Positions 6,871 through 14,153 of a DNA stretch of 20,952 nucleotides are shown here, piece after piece (position 1 is the stretch's first letter; each line of letters starts with the position of its first letter). Under the pieces are notes generated by a model, which had not been told where the DNA came from, did no database searches, and worked only from the letters and a program-made list of their open reading frames with translations. Source of the DNA: CAZCDS01 sp964497585. GTDB lineage: Bacteria > Desulfobacterota > Desulfomonilia > Desulfomonilales > Desulfomonilaceae. The position numbers and the translations under genes were made by a program. The stretch is from assembly GCA_964497585.1 (NCBI GenBank), contig CAZCDS010000090.1, positions 1-20,952 of the forward strand, written 5' to 3'.

Positions 6871-7971
6871 CTATCGGTTGCCCGCGTTGCGGCTCACAGA
6901 GGTAAGCGTGCCAACGAACGCGGTGATTTCCTCGACGGTCGTGAAATACTGTTCCATGAAGAGGCGTAGATCCCTGATATAGGTCTTGGGCACGTAGAGC
7001 ACATCGTACGGCTTGACGAGTATGGCCGAAGACATGTCGCCCACGTCCATGAGCCTCTTGAGGTCCAGGCGTCGTGCGATGGGTTTGCCGTACACGTTTT
7101 TCGATATGAGGATCACGCTTGTCAGATCTGCGGTATCGGGAAGATGGCCGCCCGCAAGGGCGATCGCGTGGAGAGCCGTAATCGGTTGCCTGATGTCATA
7201 CGCGCCCGGACTCCCCACCTGGCCGAGGACATAGACCTTCCTGGACCTTGCTTGCACCAAAGCCATCGAAATCGTCACGTGCTTGAGAACGTTCAGTCGG
7301 TACAGCCAATTGACACTGTTTTCCACCTCTTCTACCGTGTGTCCTGCAGCAAGGACCCGTTGCTTAAGCAACGGCATATCGAGAGTTCCGTCGGGCTTGA
7401 CCGTTACCACGGCCTGTTGGCCGCCGGTCAGCGTTGTGAAGGACTGCACGAGACGGGCGAGTTTTTGATAGAAATCAAGTACGTGGACCGTAACTATTTT
7501 TTGACCGGGGGGAGTGGTCCTGAGCACCTCCTCACTGAGGATGTTGGCGTCAAGGTACTTCTGTTCAATTCGCCGGGCCAACTCACTGGGAGTCAGACCC
7601 GCTGCCCTGACCTCTCCGATAGCCTGAAGCGTGATCATTCCGTCAGGTCTGATGACGACGTCTTCATTAAGGTTGGGGTCAATGAGGAACTTGACCGCGA
7701 TCCTGTCCAAGGTGTCAAGCTTGAACGACCCCGTGGGAATGTTCCACTCTGGTTGGTACGTTACGTTCAATTGGTCGTCTGGGCCGAGACGGTAGTTCCT
7801 GCAAACTATGTCGAAGGCCTGCGCCAGGTCCTCCATCGCAGGCGCCTTCTGCGGTCCCGGCGAAGGCCTGAAGGGGGAGGGAACAAGGCCGATGCACCCG
7901 GAAACGAGTAGCGCTAGAAGCAGCGCAAGCGGAACTCTGCACGAAAGCGATATGTTGGTCGCAAGCCCCAT
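6871..7971 (-). CDS. Polysaccharide export outer-membrane lipoprotein (Wza-like)
   Basis: A 366-aa protein. Residues 1-25 are a lipoprotein signal with lipobox LVSG-Cys26. About 61-165 match the polysaccharide export domain (YRLGPDDQLNV, then VVIRPDGMITLQAIGEV and a TPSELARRI helix). A further beta-rich segment follows (VTVKPDGTLDMPLLKQ), then an SLBB domain (KVYVLGQVGSPGAYDI, about 245-325), as in Wza-type proteins that form the outer-membrane channel for capsule or exopolysaccharide. The length is close to family norm. Usual partners (Wzc-type kinase, glycosyltransferases, flippase) are absent, so it is an orphan here. The C-terminal segment (YIRDLRLFMEQYF) fits the position of the membrane-inserted helix in Wza but is weakly amphipathic. 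A possible GAGGA site lies 14 bases before the start, which is long; an 11-bp palindrome lies 32 bases upstream of the start. Confidence 0.9.
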   Translation of the reverse strand: MGLATNISLSCRVPLALLLALLVSGCIGLVPSPFRPSPGPQKAPAMEDLAQAFDIVCRNYRLGPDDQLNVTYQPEWNIPTGSFKLDTLDRIAVKFLIDPNLNEDVVIRPDGMITLQAIGEVRAAGLTPSELARRIEQKYLDANILSEEVLRTTPPGQKIVTVHVLDFYQKLARLVQSFTTLTGGQQAVVTVKPDGTLDMPLLKQRVLAAGHTVEEVENSVNWLYRLNVLKHVTISMALVQARSRKVYVLGQVGSPGAYDIRQPITALHAIALAGGHLPDTADLTSVILISKNVYGKPIARRLDLKRLMDVGDMSSAILVKPYDVLYVPKTYIRDLRLFMEQYFTTVEEITAFVGTLTSVSRNAGNR

Positions 7972-8003
7972 AGAAAACTATCTATTCCTCACGTAAACCC
8001 ACT

Positions 8004-8014
8004 ACAGTGACTGT
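8004..8014. promoter_or_regulatory. ACAGTGACTGT palindrome upstream of the export gene
   Basis: ACAGT at 8004-8008 and ACTGT at 8010-8014 are inverted around a single G. It lies 32 bases upstream of the export lipoprotein start, where an operator or activator site would be expected. No convincing -35/-10 pair was found next to it. Confidence 0.3.
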
Positions 8015-8647
8015 GACATCATATCATAAGTCATTCAAGTTGCATAGAAAAAAGGTCATGGTGACGCGGGAATGCGGCGTCGATTGGTGATCTTTTCCGA
8101 CGAGCGTCTTCAATCAGAGTGGCGGACGAAGGTTCCCCAACGCGGCCCTCTGCAATAAAGGGACCGAGCGCGGTTGCGCTTACCCCGGTATGAGCGATGC
8201 GCGTCCCAAAGCAAGCCCTAACAACGGTTGCGCTTAGTCCCGGAGCGGCCTGTCCGATCATTGCGGCGCGGATGCTTAGCAGTGGATGTGCGGGGAAATC
8301 CCTACCATTCATTGGGAAGGACCGATTATCATTCGAACCGACCTTCTCAGCACCTTGATTCAGGCTCTATCCAAGCCGTCTCCTCGGCTACACGCGTTTC
8401 CAACCGTGCGAGCGAGCAGCGAGCTGTCGCGCCGGCTCTTGAAACCGATCCCGGGGCCGCAGTGGACATTCGGCGAAGGCGATCGGTCTACCGTCCCGAA
8501 ACCTGGGAGTTTTTGCGGCGGTGGCCAGGGAGGGCTTCTTTGCATCAAGGCCCTGCTCGGCGAACTCTTACGAAATTCTTCATTGTTTGCTTAATTGCTG
8601 TTAGAATCAGCGCGGCTCTCAATGTCTTTGGATCATGGGACTGAATT
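8015..8647. other. Divergent intergenic region without a supported gene
   Basis: More than 600 bases between the export lipoprotein (minus) and the exported helical protein (plus). Long frames are present but none resembles a protein or carries a ribosome site. A 12-bp direct repeat CGGTTGCGCTTA occurs at 8171-8182 and 8225-8236. An AT-richer segment before 8648 (about 8570-8615) could hold a promoter, but no strong hexamer pair is seen. An sRNA cannot be excluded. Confidence 0.4.
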
Positions 8648-9229
8648 ATGAGGGGCAAGAAAATCATCTGGATCACGTGCATTGGTCTTTTCGCCATTTG
8701 GCCGGTGTTTGCCGTCTGCTATGCTAGTTCGGAGCAGGAGTGTGAGGCCGCACACAAGGATCTGGAGCATAGAAGAGAAAAGCTGTCCCAATACCTCGGA
8801 GCCCTCCGGGAGGCCTACCGGAATGGAGATCTGAGACTGATGGCTTTGTTCAATCGACAAATCGGTATAGTCATCGAGGAGATGATAACGACCGAGGAAA
8901 TGATTGACTGTCCCGAGCCCGAAAGGGACCTCCGCACCAACGGCCTCAGTCCGACCAGGACGATAGAAAATGGCTTTTTGGATAAGAGCTGCGGGGAACT
9001 CAAACGGATGCACCTGCAGCTCCTGATACAACTCAATTCCCTGAAAAGGCGGGAGCATTCCATGTTCTCACAGCTTTCACCTTCTGAGCAGAACGACCTG
9101 GACAAAGCGCTCCGGGATTTGAAGGGGGTCAGGAACGCTTGGCGGGCCAAGTGCGGACGGGGAAAGACAAGAAGAGGACCAAGAAGCCGAAGAGGTCTGC
9201 AAGCCCCCCGCAGCCCTGTCTCGCGCTAG
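8648..9229 (+). CDS. Exported helical/coiled-coil protein, unknown function
   Basis: A 193-aa protein with an N-terminal signal (MRGKKIIWITCIGLFAIWPV) and probable cleavage at CYA-SS near residue 26. The mature part is charged and helix-prone, with heptad-like stretches (about 30-80 and 115-165) and several cysteines (near 31, 88, 114 and 169) that could form disulphides in the periplasm. The last 25 residues are very Arg-rich; the +1 frame there is Lys/Pro-rich, so a frameshift in the tail is conceivable. No family is recognised. The ribosome site is weak (GGGAC before the ATG). It is followed after 33 bases by a lipoprotein gene on the same strand, so the two are probably co-transcribed envelope proteins. 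Confidence 0.6.
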   Translation: MRGKKIIWITCIGLFAIWPVFAVCYASSEQECEAAHKDLEHRREKLSQYLGALREAYRNGDLRLMALFNRQIGIVIEEMITTEEMIDCPEPERDLRTNGLSPTRTIENGFLDKSCGELKRMHLQLLIQLNSLKRREHSMFSQLSPSEQNDLDKALRDLKGVRNAWRAKCGRGKTRRGPRSRRGLQAPRSPVSR

Positions 9230-9262
9230 TCCGAGTGAGGAACCGGCACGCACCCTACACTA

Positions 9263-10381
9263 ATGAACACTCTTCTTCGGACAAGAATCCCCATCTGGAT
9301 CGGAGTGGGACTGCTGTTATTGAGCTGTGCCTCGTGCAGTTCGCTCATGAAAAGGACCGGGCTCGTCAGAATCGAGACTCAAGACAAGGCCGCGAAGGAA
9401 GACTCAAAGACCGAAATGAAAGGATCTGAAGAAAAGGCATCCTCCGTCAAAGAAATCCCAAGGGGAGACACATCCGATCTCGCGAGTGCACCAAAGAGGA
9501 ATATTTCCTTAATCCGGCCTGAGAGGAAGCCGCCAGCCCGAAACGGGAAGAAGGTTGGAGGCGGCGAGAAGGCCGAGGTTCGCCGGGCCGCGATCGAAAA
9601 AGCCAGGACATTGAAATCCGTTAAGAAAATGAAGATCTGCCATGTCAGGGACCTGAATCTCTGGCGGGTGACTCTTTATGTCGACCAAGGAGCCAAGATT
9701 GACCTCAAGCAGTACATCTGGAATGCCGATCAGGGAAACCTCCAGCCTCTCCTGGTCTTGAAGCGAATCCCTGCCGCGAAGCTCGACGCACATATCAAGA
9801 AGATGCAGGCAGGCAGAGCGTGTGAGATCCTCACACAGCTTAGCTCAATGTCCGACGCGAAGAATTGGACAGGGGTCTCTGTCGAGGAGCTGGTCGGTGA
9901 GGGACGGACAAAGAAGATGGGGAGCATAGCGGTTCCATCGATTCCGCCGAGTGAACCGGAACCAGTGCGGCAGAAAAGAAGCTCCAAAGCCGCGGGGTCA
10001 AACTCCGCGCCTGTCCTGGCGAAGGTGATCACCGATCGAAAGGAGCTAGGAAAAGTCAAGAGGTTCCTCGCCACATGGCAGTCAGCCGTGGAAAGAAAAG
10101 ACCTCAAAGCGCTCCGGCAATTGTATCATGGGAACTTTTCCGCGAGAGATCTTGACTACCGGGGGATTCTCCAGGCAGCGAAGAAGCGCTTTCGCGAGCA
10201 CCGCACCATAAGGATGGAACTTGATCAGGTGAAACTAACCAAAAAGAACAACCGTGTCCTTGTAAATTTCGCGGAAACTCTTTGGGAGGACGGGCATCGT
10301 ACGACAAAACGTAAGACGCTGGTGCTGGCACAGAGCCCCAAGGGAGGATTTCAGATCCTCACGGAACTAGCCACGCCGTAG
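9263..10381 (+). CDS. Lipoprotein with C-terminal NTF2-like domain
   Basis: A 372-aa lipoprotein: the signal ends in LLLLSC with Cys22 as the probable lipidated residue. Residues about 30-110 are a polar, Lys/Glu/Ser-rich linker. About 115-205 form a small alpha/beta region (KICHVRDLNLWRVTLYVDQG) in which an ionic face alternates with hydrophobic strands. The C-terminal part, about 262-370, looks like the NTF2-like/Cds6-type domain found at the C terminus of some L,D-transpeptidases and envelope proteins: VKRFLATWQSAVERKDLKAL, then LYHGNFSA, with a basic end. No catalytic transpeptidase domain is present. I infer an accessory or binding role at the envelope. No good Shine-Dalgarno site precedes the ATG (GTGAGGAA is more than 20 bases away), which suggests coupling to the upstream gene. 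The family assignment is from pattern memory. Confidence 0.65.
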   Translation: MNTLLRTRIPIWIGVGLLLLSCASCSSLMKRTGLVRIETQDKAAKEDSKTEMKGSEEKASSVKEIPRGDTSDLASAPKRNISLIRPERKPPARNGKKVGGGEKAEVRRAAIEKARTLKSVKKMKICHVRDLNLWRVTLYVDQGAKIDLKQYIWNADQGNLQPLLVLKRIPAAKLDAHIKKMQAGRACEILTQLSSMSDAKNWTGVSVEELVGEGRTKKMGSIAVPSIPPSEPEPVRQKRSSKAAGSNSAPVLAKVITDRKELGKVKRFLATWQSAVERKDLKALRQLYHGNFSARDLDYRGILQAAKKRFREHRTIRMELDQVKLTKKNNRVLVNFAETLWEDGHRTTKRKTLVLAQSPKGGFQILTELATP

Positions 10382-10436
10382 GAACGGTACTCGTATCACG
10401 GCAAACAGCCGATCCACCAGAAAGACCGGATCCTGG

Positions 10437-11288
10437 TCAACGTCGCATAAAGACCAGGCTGCCCACCTCGTGGCCGAGGTGAAGCTTTATGACCTCGCAC
10501 TTGGCCTTGAACAAAAAGAATATCTCCTTGTCAGTCTCGCTGAGCGATTCGTAGTTTCCCTGACCCTTGGAGATTATCAGGTCTGCCTCCCAAAAGCGGT
10601 CTCGAAACGAGTCGGAACATTCCGACAGCACAGTGCCGGGCAGATCCGATCCATTATCGATCACTTCGACAACGTCGGTCAGACCGACAGTTCGAGCATC
10701 ATCCATGGTGACGTCGTTAACCACCGGCCTTCCTTTAACCGCGTACGTAATCTTCTCTCGGGGAAGCAGTTCGATGAGCAGCTTGTCGAACACGATCTCG
10801 CCCGCATTGTCTCCCACATAGAGGATTCGTCGGGCTTCTCGGACCAAGTCCTTGAACTCATTGACGACTTCCTCGGAGATCTCAGAACTCATTGCCTGAT
10901 CCACGGCATCATCAATCTTTGATCGCTCAACCGACGGAGCTACCACGAAGTCGATGACATTGCCTGCACAGGCCAGTCTCAGCCCGGCCTCAAGAGGATC
11001 GGCACAGGATCGGGCAACTGATTTGAAACGAGAATAGAGATCGAGCGCCACCTGATTGAGTTTTTCCTTTTCCTCCCTGTACGGATCATTGTTGCCTGTT
11101 GCCTCGCGCACGAGACGGTGAACCATGCCGATCCACACGGGCGTCGACTGGTCCAGGTCAGCTTCGGAAAGTGCCAGCATTACTCTCCGCAAAATCTGCT
11201 CCTGAATGGTCTCGTCGGCGTTAGCCTGTCTCGCCGCTTCCAGGGTCTGGCGCATGAGACAGGGCACACATTCATAATAGGTTTTCAT
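10437..11288 (-). CDS. DUF89 / ARMT1-like metal-dependent phosphatase
   Basis: A 283-aa protein matching the DUF89 family (Pfam PF01937) across its whole length. Relatives are metal-dependent phosphatases proposed to remove damaged or excess phosphometabolites in the cytoplasm. Visible features: MKTYYECVPCLMRQ with Cys7-x-x-Cys10 typical of the archaeal/bacterial group; YVGDNAGEIVFDKLL (157-171) with the metal/phosphate Asp and Asn; VKGRPVVNDVTMDDA (184-198); DLIISKGQGNYES (236-248); and a C-terminal GHEVGSLV. All core motifs are intact. A good AGAGGAA ribosome site lies upstream of the ATG at 11288. It is convergent with the NTF2-like lipoprotein and appears monocistronic. The substrate cannot be deduced from context. 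Confidence 0.9.
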   Translation of the reverse strand: MKTYYECVPCLMRQTLEAARQANADETIQEQILRRVMLALSEADLDQSTPVWIGMVHRLVREATGNNDPYREEKEKLNQVALDLYSRFKSVARSCADPLEAGLRLACAGNVIDFVVAPSVERSKIDDAVDQAMSSEISEEVVNEFKDLVREARRILYVGDNAGEIVFDKLLIELLPREKITYAVKGRPVVNDVTMDDARTVGLTDVVEVIDNGSDLPGTVLSECSDSFRDRFWEADLIISKGQGNYESLSETDKEIFFLFKAKCEVIKLHLGHEVGSLVFMRR

Positions 11289-11593
11289 CGATCAAGTTCC
11301 TCTCGGTTGGCAGCCTTCTCACGCATGGTACGGCTGATGCCATCAGATCCCCGGTCTTCCTGCGGGAGACACTATACCACGAGCCGAACCGGGAAGGTAA
11401 CCGCCTGAACAGCGTCGCCACTTTGTGGGGGGCTGCGCCTCTCACCCCGTGTGCGTCTCCACAGGTTGCCCGCATCGATTCCTGCTTGTCTGGATTGAAC
11501 GTGGCCTGTGCTTGGCGAGTCCATACATCCATAGACCGTATGCACTCTTTTGACTTGGGCTCAGCTTTGGTGTACCCTGAAATGTGAAATTGT
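11289..11593. other. Intergenic stretch between the DUF89 gene and the truncated GGDEF gene
   Basis: About 305 bases. All three plus frames were read for the missing front half of a PAS domain belonging to the downstream GGDEF gene, and none was recognised. The frame in register with that gene is closed by TGA at 11585-11587. No promoter or RNA element could be supported. Confidence 0.4.
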
Positions 11594-12307
11594 GTGCCTA
11601 CTGGTATCAGGGCAATTCCTATCGCTAGTCCTTTGCTGTGGCCGGGGGCCTCGGAGATAGCTCTCCGCGGAATCGTCATGGAGCCTCTAGAGAAAGTCTT
11701 TCTCGTCTCGGTTTCCCCCCTGAGTGACGAGACCGGCCGAGCGACCCGTTTCGTGCACGTTGCCTGGGATATCAGCGAACAGAAGCGTCTTGAAGAACGT
11801 CTCAGAGAGCTGGCCACGTCGGACGATCTCACCGGCTTGGCAAATCGGCGGCACTTTCTGGAATTGGCGAGTCAAGAATTAGTCAGAGCCGAGCGTTACG
11901 GAGGGGATGTCTCATTGCTCATCATGGATATCGATCACTTCAAAAGGGTCAACGACACCTTCGGACACGACATTGGGGATCGGGTTCTTAAATCAGTCGC
12001 GGATGTCAGTCGGGAGAGTCTGCGAAATATCGATATATTGGCCCGACTCGGAGGCCAAGAGTTTGCCGCGCTGCTCCCTCATACCGGTCTGGAACAAGCA
12101 GCTTCAGTTGCCGAGCGAGTTCGTTTGGCCGTTGCCGAAAACGCTGTCATGACCCCTCGGGGTGGGCTTCAGGTAACGATTAGCATCGGCGTATCAGAGG
12201 CTGCCACGGGCTCTTTTGATCTGGACTCTTTTTTCAGATGCGCGGACGAAGCCCTCTATGCCGCAAAAAGGGCGGGAAGAAATCGGGTAGAGATATACTT
12301 CAGGTAA
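11594..12307 (+). CDS. PAC-GGDEF protein with GGQEF motif, apparently 5'-truncated
   Basis: A 237-aa product. Residues 1-70 are the back half of a PAS/PAC sensor (VSVSPLSDETGRATRFVHVA, then WDISEQKR) and a short coiled linker; the front of the PAS fold is missing. The GGDEF domain follows from DDLTGLANRRHF (77-88), with MDIDHFKRVNDTFGHDIGD (111-129) carrying the first metal Asp. The signature reads RLGGQEF: the third residue, normally Asp or Glu and a metal ligand, is Gln155. The inhibitory c-di-GMP site RxxD (144-147) is intact at the usual five-residue distance. Cyclase activity is therefore doubtful; a c-di-GMP-binding role, or decay, is plausible. The start is GTG at 11594 just after a stop; an ATG at 11678 is an alternative. 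Neither has a clear ribosome site. Confidence 0.75.
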   Translation: MPTGIRAIPIASPLLWPGASEIALRGIVMEPLEKVFLVSVSPLSDETGRATRFVHVAWDISEQKRLEERLRELATSDDLTGLANRRHFLELASQELVRAERYGGDVSLLIMDIDHFKRVNDTFGHDIGDRVLKSVADVSRESLRNIDILARLGGQEFAALLPHTGLEQAASVAERVRLAVAENAVMTPRGGLQVTISIGVSEAATGSFDLDSFFRCADEALYAAKRAGRNRVEIYFR

Positions 12308-12546
12308 CTGTGGGAGCCTCTCACCGGGACAAATCGACTCGTTCGTCGACGTATTCTCGCCAGGGGTTGTTTAGTGCTGAAGTAAAGCCGTTTCCTCGAG
12401 ACCGGGCCCTTCGATGGGCATTCCCGCACCAAAGCCCGAGAATGGGGAAATGGGGAATCCGGTAGCGGATCACGAGTGGAGAATGCGCGCCTTCTTTGCG
12501 TCTTGATGGAGGGATGGCCCCCCAGGGACAATCTCGAGGTGATCGA

Positions 12547-13539
12547 TCACGCTTTACCGGAGACTAGGTCTCTCTTGGCTGGAAGAATCCCGAATCCGTC
12601 CGCGTTTTCCACAGCTCTTATCACGGCTCTTTGCAGCGCATCGCCGGCCAACAGCCCCATCCTGCTCGGTTCTTCGATCCGGTCGCCCACGCCTATGACA
12701 ACCGTCAGATCACCGTCGATCTCAGTATGAAACGGACTGATGACCCTCCCGAGCCCAAGTGTGGCCTGTGAAGCAATCCGCGAGGCCGTGATCTTGTCCA
12801 GGCTGGCGTTAATCGCCACGACTGCCAATGTGGTGTTCTCGACAGGTACGCTCCTTGAGATCGCCTTACCTTCCCTGAGTAGCTCAGCGGCATTTGCCAG
12901 TGCAATGGACTCGGAAGATTGACGAACTCCCGCCAATACTGAGCCGTCCCTATCGATCACGTCTCCAAACGCATTTACCACGACAAGAGCTCCGACCACG
13001 AGATCGCCGGATCGCTCGGAAGCCGAGCCCAGGCCGCCCTTCATCGCTTGGTCAATGCCGAGAAGCTTGCCGACTGTCGCGCCGGTCCCTGCTCCCACAC
13101 TTCCCTGTGGCACCGGTCCTGACGTGGCTCTCACAGACGCTTCAAAGCCCATCTCCCAATCTGGCCGAATGGACGCGTCCCCGAAGTTCAGATCAAAAAT
13201 CGCGGCTGATGGGACAATGGGAATCTTTCTTCCCGTGACCGGAATTCCGATATTGTTTCGTTCCAGGTGCGCCAGCACTCCCCCGACCGCGTCCAGTCCG
13301 AACGCGCTGCCTCCGCAAAAGCATATCCCGTCCACGCGGCCGATCAGGTGAGTCGGGCTCAGTGAATCCATCTGCCGAGTTGAGGAGGCATTGCCTCCGA
13401 CGTGAACCCCGGCCGGAGCCCCACCGGGAGGCAGGAGGACCACGGTAACGCCCGTCTTGGCGCTCTCGTCCTGGGAATGTCCAACGCGAAAGCCGGGTAC
13501 ATCGGTGATGTCGTCGTGAACGGAAATGGAACTAGCCAT
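12547..13539 (-). CDS. P1/S58-family self-processing peptidase (DmpA/NylC fold)
   Basis: A 330-aa protein of the P1 (DmpA/NylC/BapA) family, N-terminal-nucleophile-type hydrolases made as one chain and cut into two subunits. Visible motifs: DITDVPGFRVGHSQ (10-23), CFCGGSAFGLDAVGGV (73-88), the Gly-rich GSVGAGTGATVGK (146-158) and GALVVVNAFGDV (183-194). Autocleavage is predicted between Asn235 and Thr236 in VPVENTTLAV, as at Asn266-Thr267 of the nylon oligomer hydrolase NylC; Thr236 would be the nucleophile. The substrate is unknown (aminopeptidase or amide hydrolase). The start at 13539 has AGAGGG five bases upstream and is preferred over one 54 bases further up. There is no signal peptide, so it is cytoplasmic. 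The gene stands alone between a convergent GGDEF gene and the tRNA. Confidence 0.88.
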   Translation of the reverse strand: MASSISVHDDITDVPGFRVGHSQDESAKTGVTVVLLPPGGAPAGVHVGGNASSTRQMDSLSPTHLIGRVDGICFCGGSAFGLDAVGGVLAHLERNNIGIPVTGRKIPIVPSAAIFDLNFGDASIRPDWEMGFEASVRATSGPVPQGSVGAGTGATVGKLLGIDQAMKGGLGSASERSGDLVVGALVVVNAFGDVIDRDGSVLAGVRQSSESIALANAAELLREGKAISRSVPVENTTLAVVAINASLDKITASRIASQATLGLGRVISPFHTEIDGDLTVVIGVGDRIEEPSRMGLLAGDALQRAVIRAVENADGFGILPAKRDLVSGKA

Positions 13540-13954
13540 GGAGACCCTCTGCAGCGACACCTCAACGGTATCACCTTCAGGTATCCAAATCAATCATATT
13601 GGGAGCCTGTGCGGTGCAGAAAGCAGCGCGCAATCGAGCGAATCCGGTGGCGGGATGAATTCGACCTGGACGCCTATCGCAGATGACGTTCCGCTCCCAG
13701 GTCGGGTTCGCTACTCCGGAATTCATGGCGATCCGTCATGACCACGATCCATCTCGAGACGTGCGAAGCTCATCCCCTAAGGAAACCGCTGAGCGACCAC
13801 CGACATGGCTGTACAGAGGGCGCATCACAGGAAAGGGCCGGAGATCGAATGCCTCGTTGAGGCTGACTGGGACAGCAAGTTAGGAATTTCGGGCAAACAG
13901 ATATGTCTGTTCGGACATCCCGATCCGGCCGTTGCATTGACCTCCAAGAATCTT
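13540..13954. other. Intergenic region before tRNA-Val
   Basis: No convincing gene. The upstream side of the P1 peptidase should be here, but no strong promoter pair was found. A small hairpin sequence ACAGATATGTCTGT lies near 13900. The next supported element is the tRNA promoter at 13955. Confidence 0.35.
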
Positions 13955-13984
13955 TTGACAAGCAGAAGTCCATCGTGTTATGCA
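13955..13984 (+). promoter_or_regulatory. Promoter of tRNA-Val
   Basis: A perfect TTGACA (13955-13960) is followed after 18 bases by TATGCA (13979-13984), with AT-rich sequence continuing to the tRNA. The predicted start (near 13991) is about six bases before the mature tRNA 5' end, a plausible short leader. Confidence 0.55.
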
Positions 13985-13996
13985 TATTAATTGGGC

Positions 13997-14071
13997 GGGC
14001 GGGTAGCTCAGTGGGAGAGCACTGCCTTCACACGGCAGGGGTCGGAGGTTCAATCCCTCTCCCGCCTACCA
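13997..14071 (+). tRNA. tRNA-Val (anticodon CAC), CCA encoded
   Basis: A complete cloverleaf of 75 nt including CCA. The acceptor 5' strand GGGCGGG pairs with CCCGCCT (first pair G-U); the D arm is GCTC/GAGC; the anticodon arm CTGCC/GGCAG holds loop TTCACAC, which places CAC at positions 34-36; the variable loop has 5 nt; the T arm is GGAGG/CCTCT around TTCAATC. Discriminator A is followed by encoded CCA. It reads GUG codons. Its 3' end adjoins a phage integrase operon, so the T arm and 3' end probably serve as the attB/attL core, with the gene restored by the phage copy. Confidence 0.97.
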
Positions 14072-14087
14072 TGAATTTCAAGTAGTT

Positions 14088-14115
14088 AGGTCATGTGTGT
14101 GCATGACCTTTTTTC
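14088..14115 (+). terminator. Rho-independent terminator after tRNA-Val
   Basis: AGGTCATG (14088-14095) pairs perfectly with CATGACCT (14102-14109) around a 6-nt loop TGTGTG, followed by a run of T (14109-14114). It lies 17 bases after the CCA. If the recombination point is inside the tRNA, this terminator is phage-supplied. Confidence 0.85.
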
Positions 14116-14127
14116 TTGTTTGGGCAT

Positions 14128-14148
14128 TTTGATCACAATTTGATCACA
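14128..14148. repeat. Two direct repeats TTTGATCACA, 11-bp phase, between tRNA and integrase
   Basis: TTTGATCACA occurs at 14128-14137 and again at 14139-14148, each with the palindrome TGATCA, offset by 11 bp, about one helical turn. Placed between the presumed core at the tRNA 3' end and the integrase gene, they look like arm-type integrase or excisionase binding sites. Confidence 0.55.
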
Positions 14149-14153
14149 TCTTT

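Noticed and set aside
8171..8236. 12-bp direct repeat CGGTTGCGCTTA, possible CRISPR-like array
   Set aside because: Only two copies 54 bases apart; no third repeat and no further regular spacing.
8031..8312. Minus-strand frame of 93 codons in the divergent region
   Set aside because: No ribosome site, low-complexity content and no similarity to a known fold.
10432..10458. CCTGGTC/GACCAGG inverted repeat as a terminator
   Set aside because: It lies across the stop codon of the DUF89 gene, has a long loop and no T-run.
11272..11832. Minus-strand frame of 186 codons opposite the GGDEF gene
   Set aside because: It is the shadow of the GGDEF frame, and no protein family is recognised.
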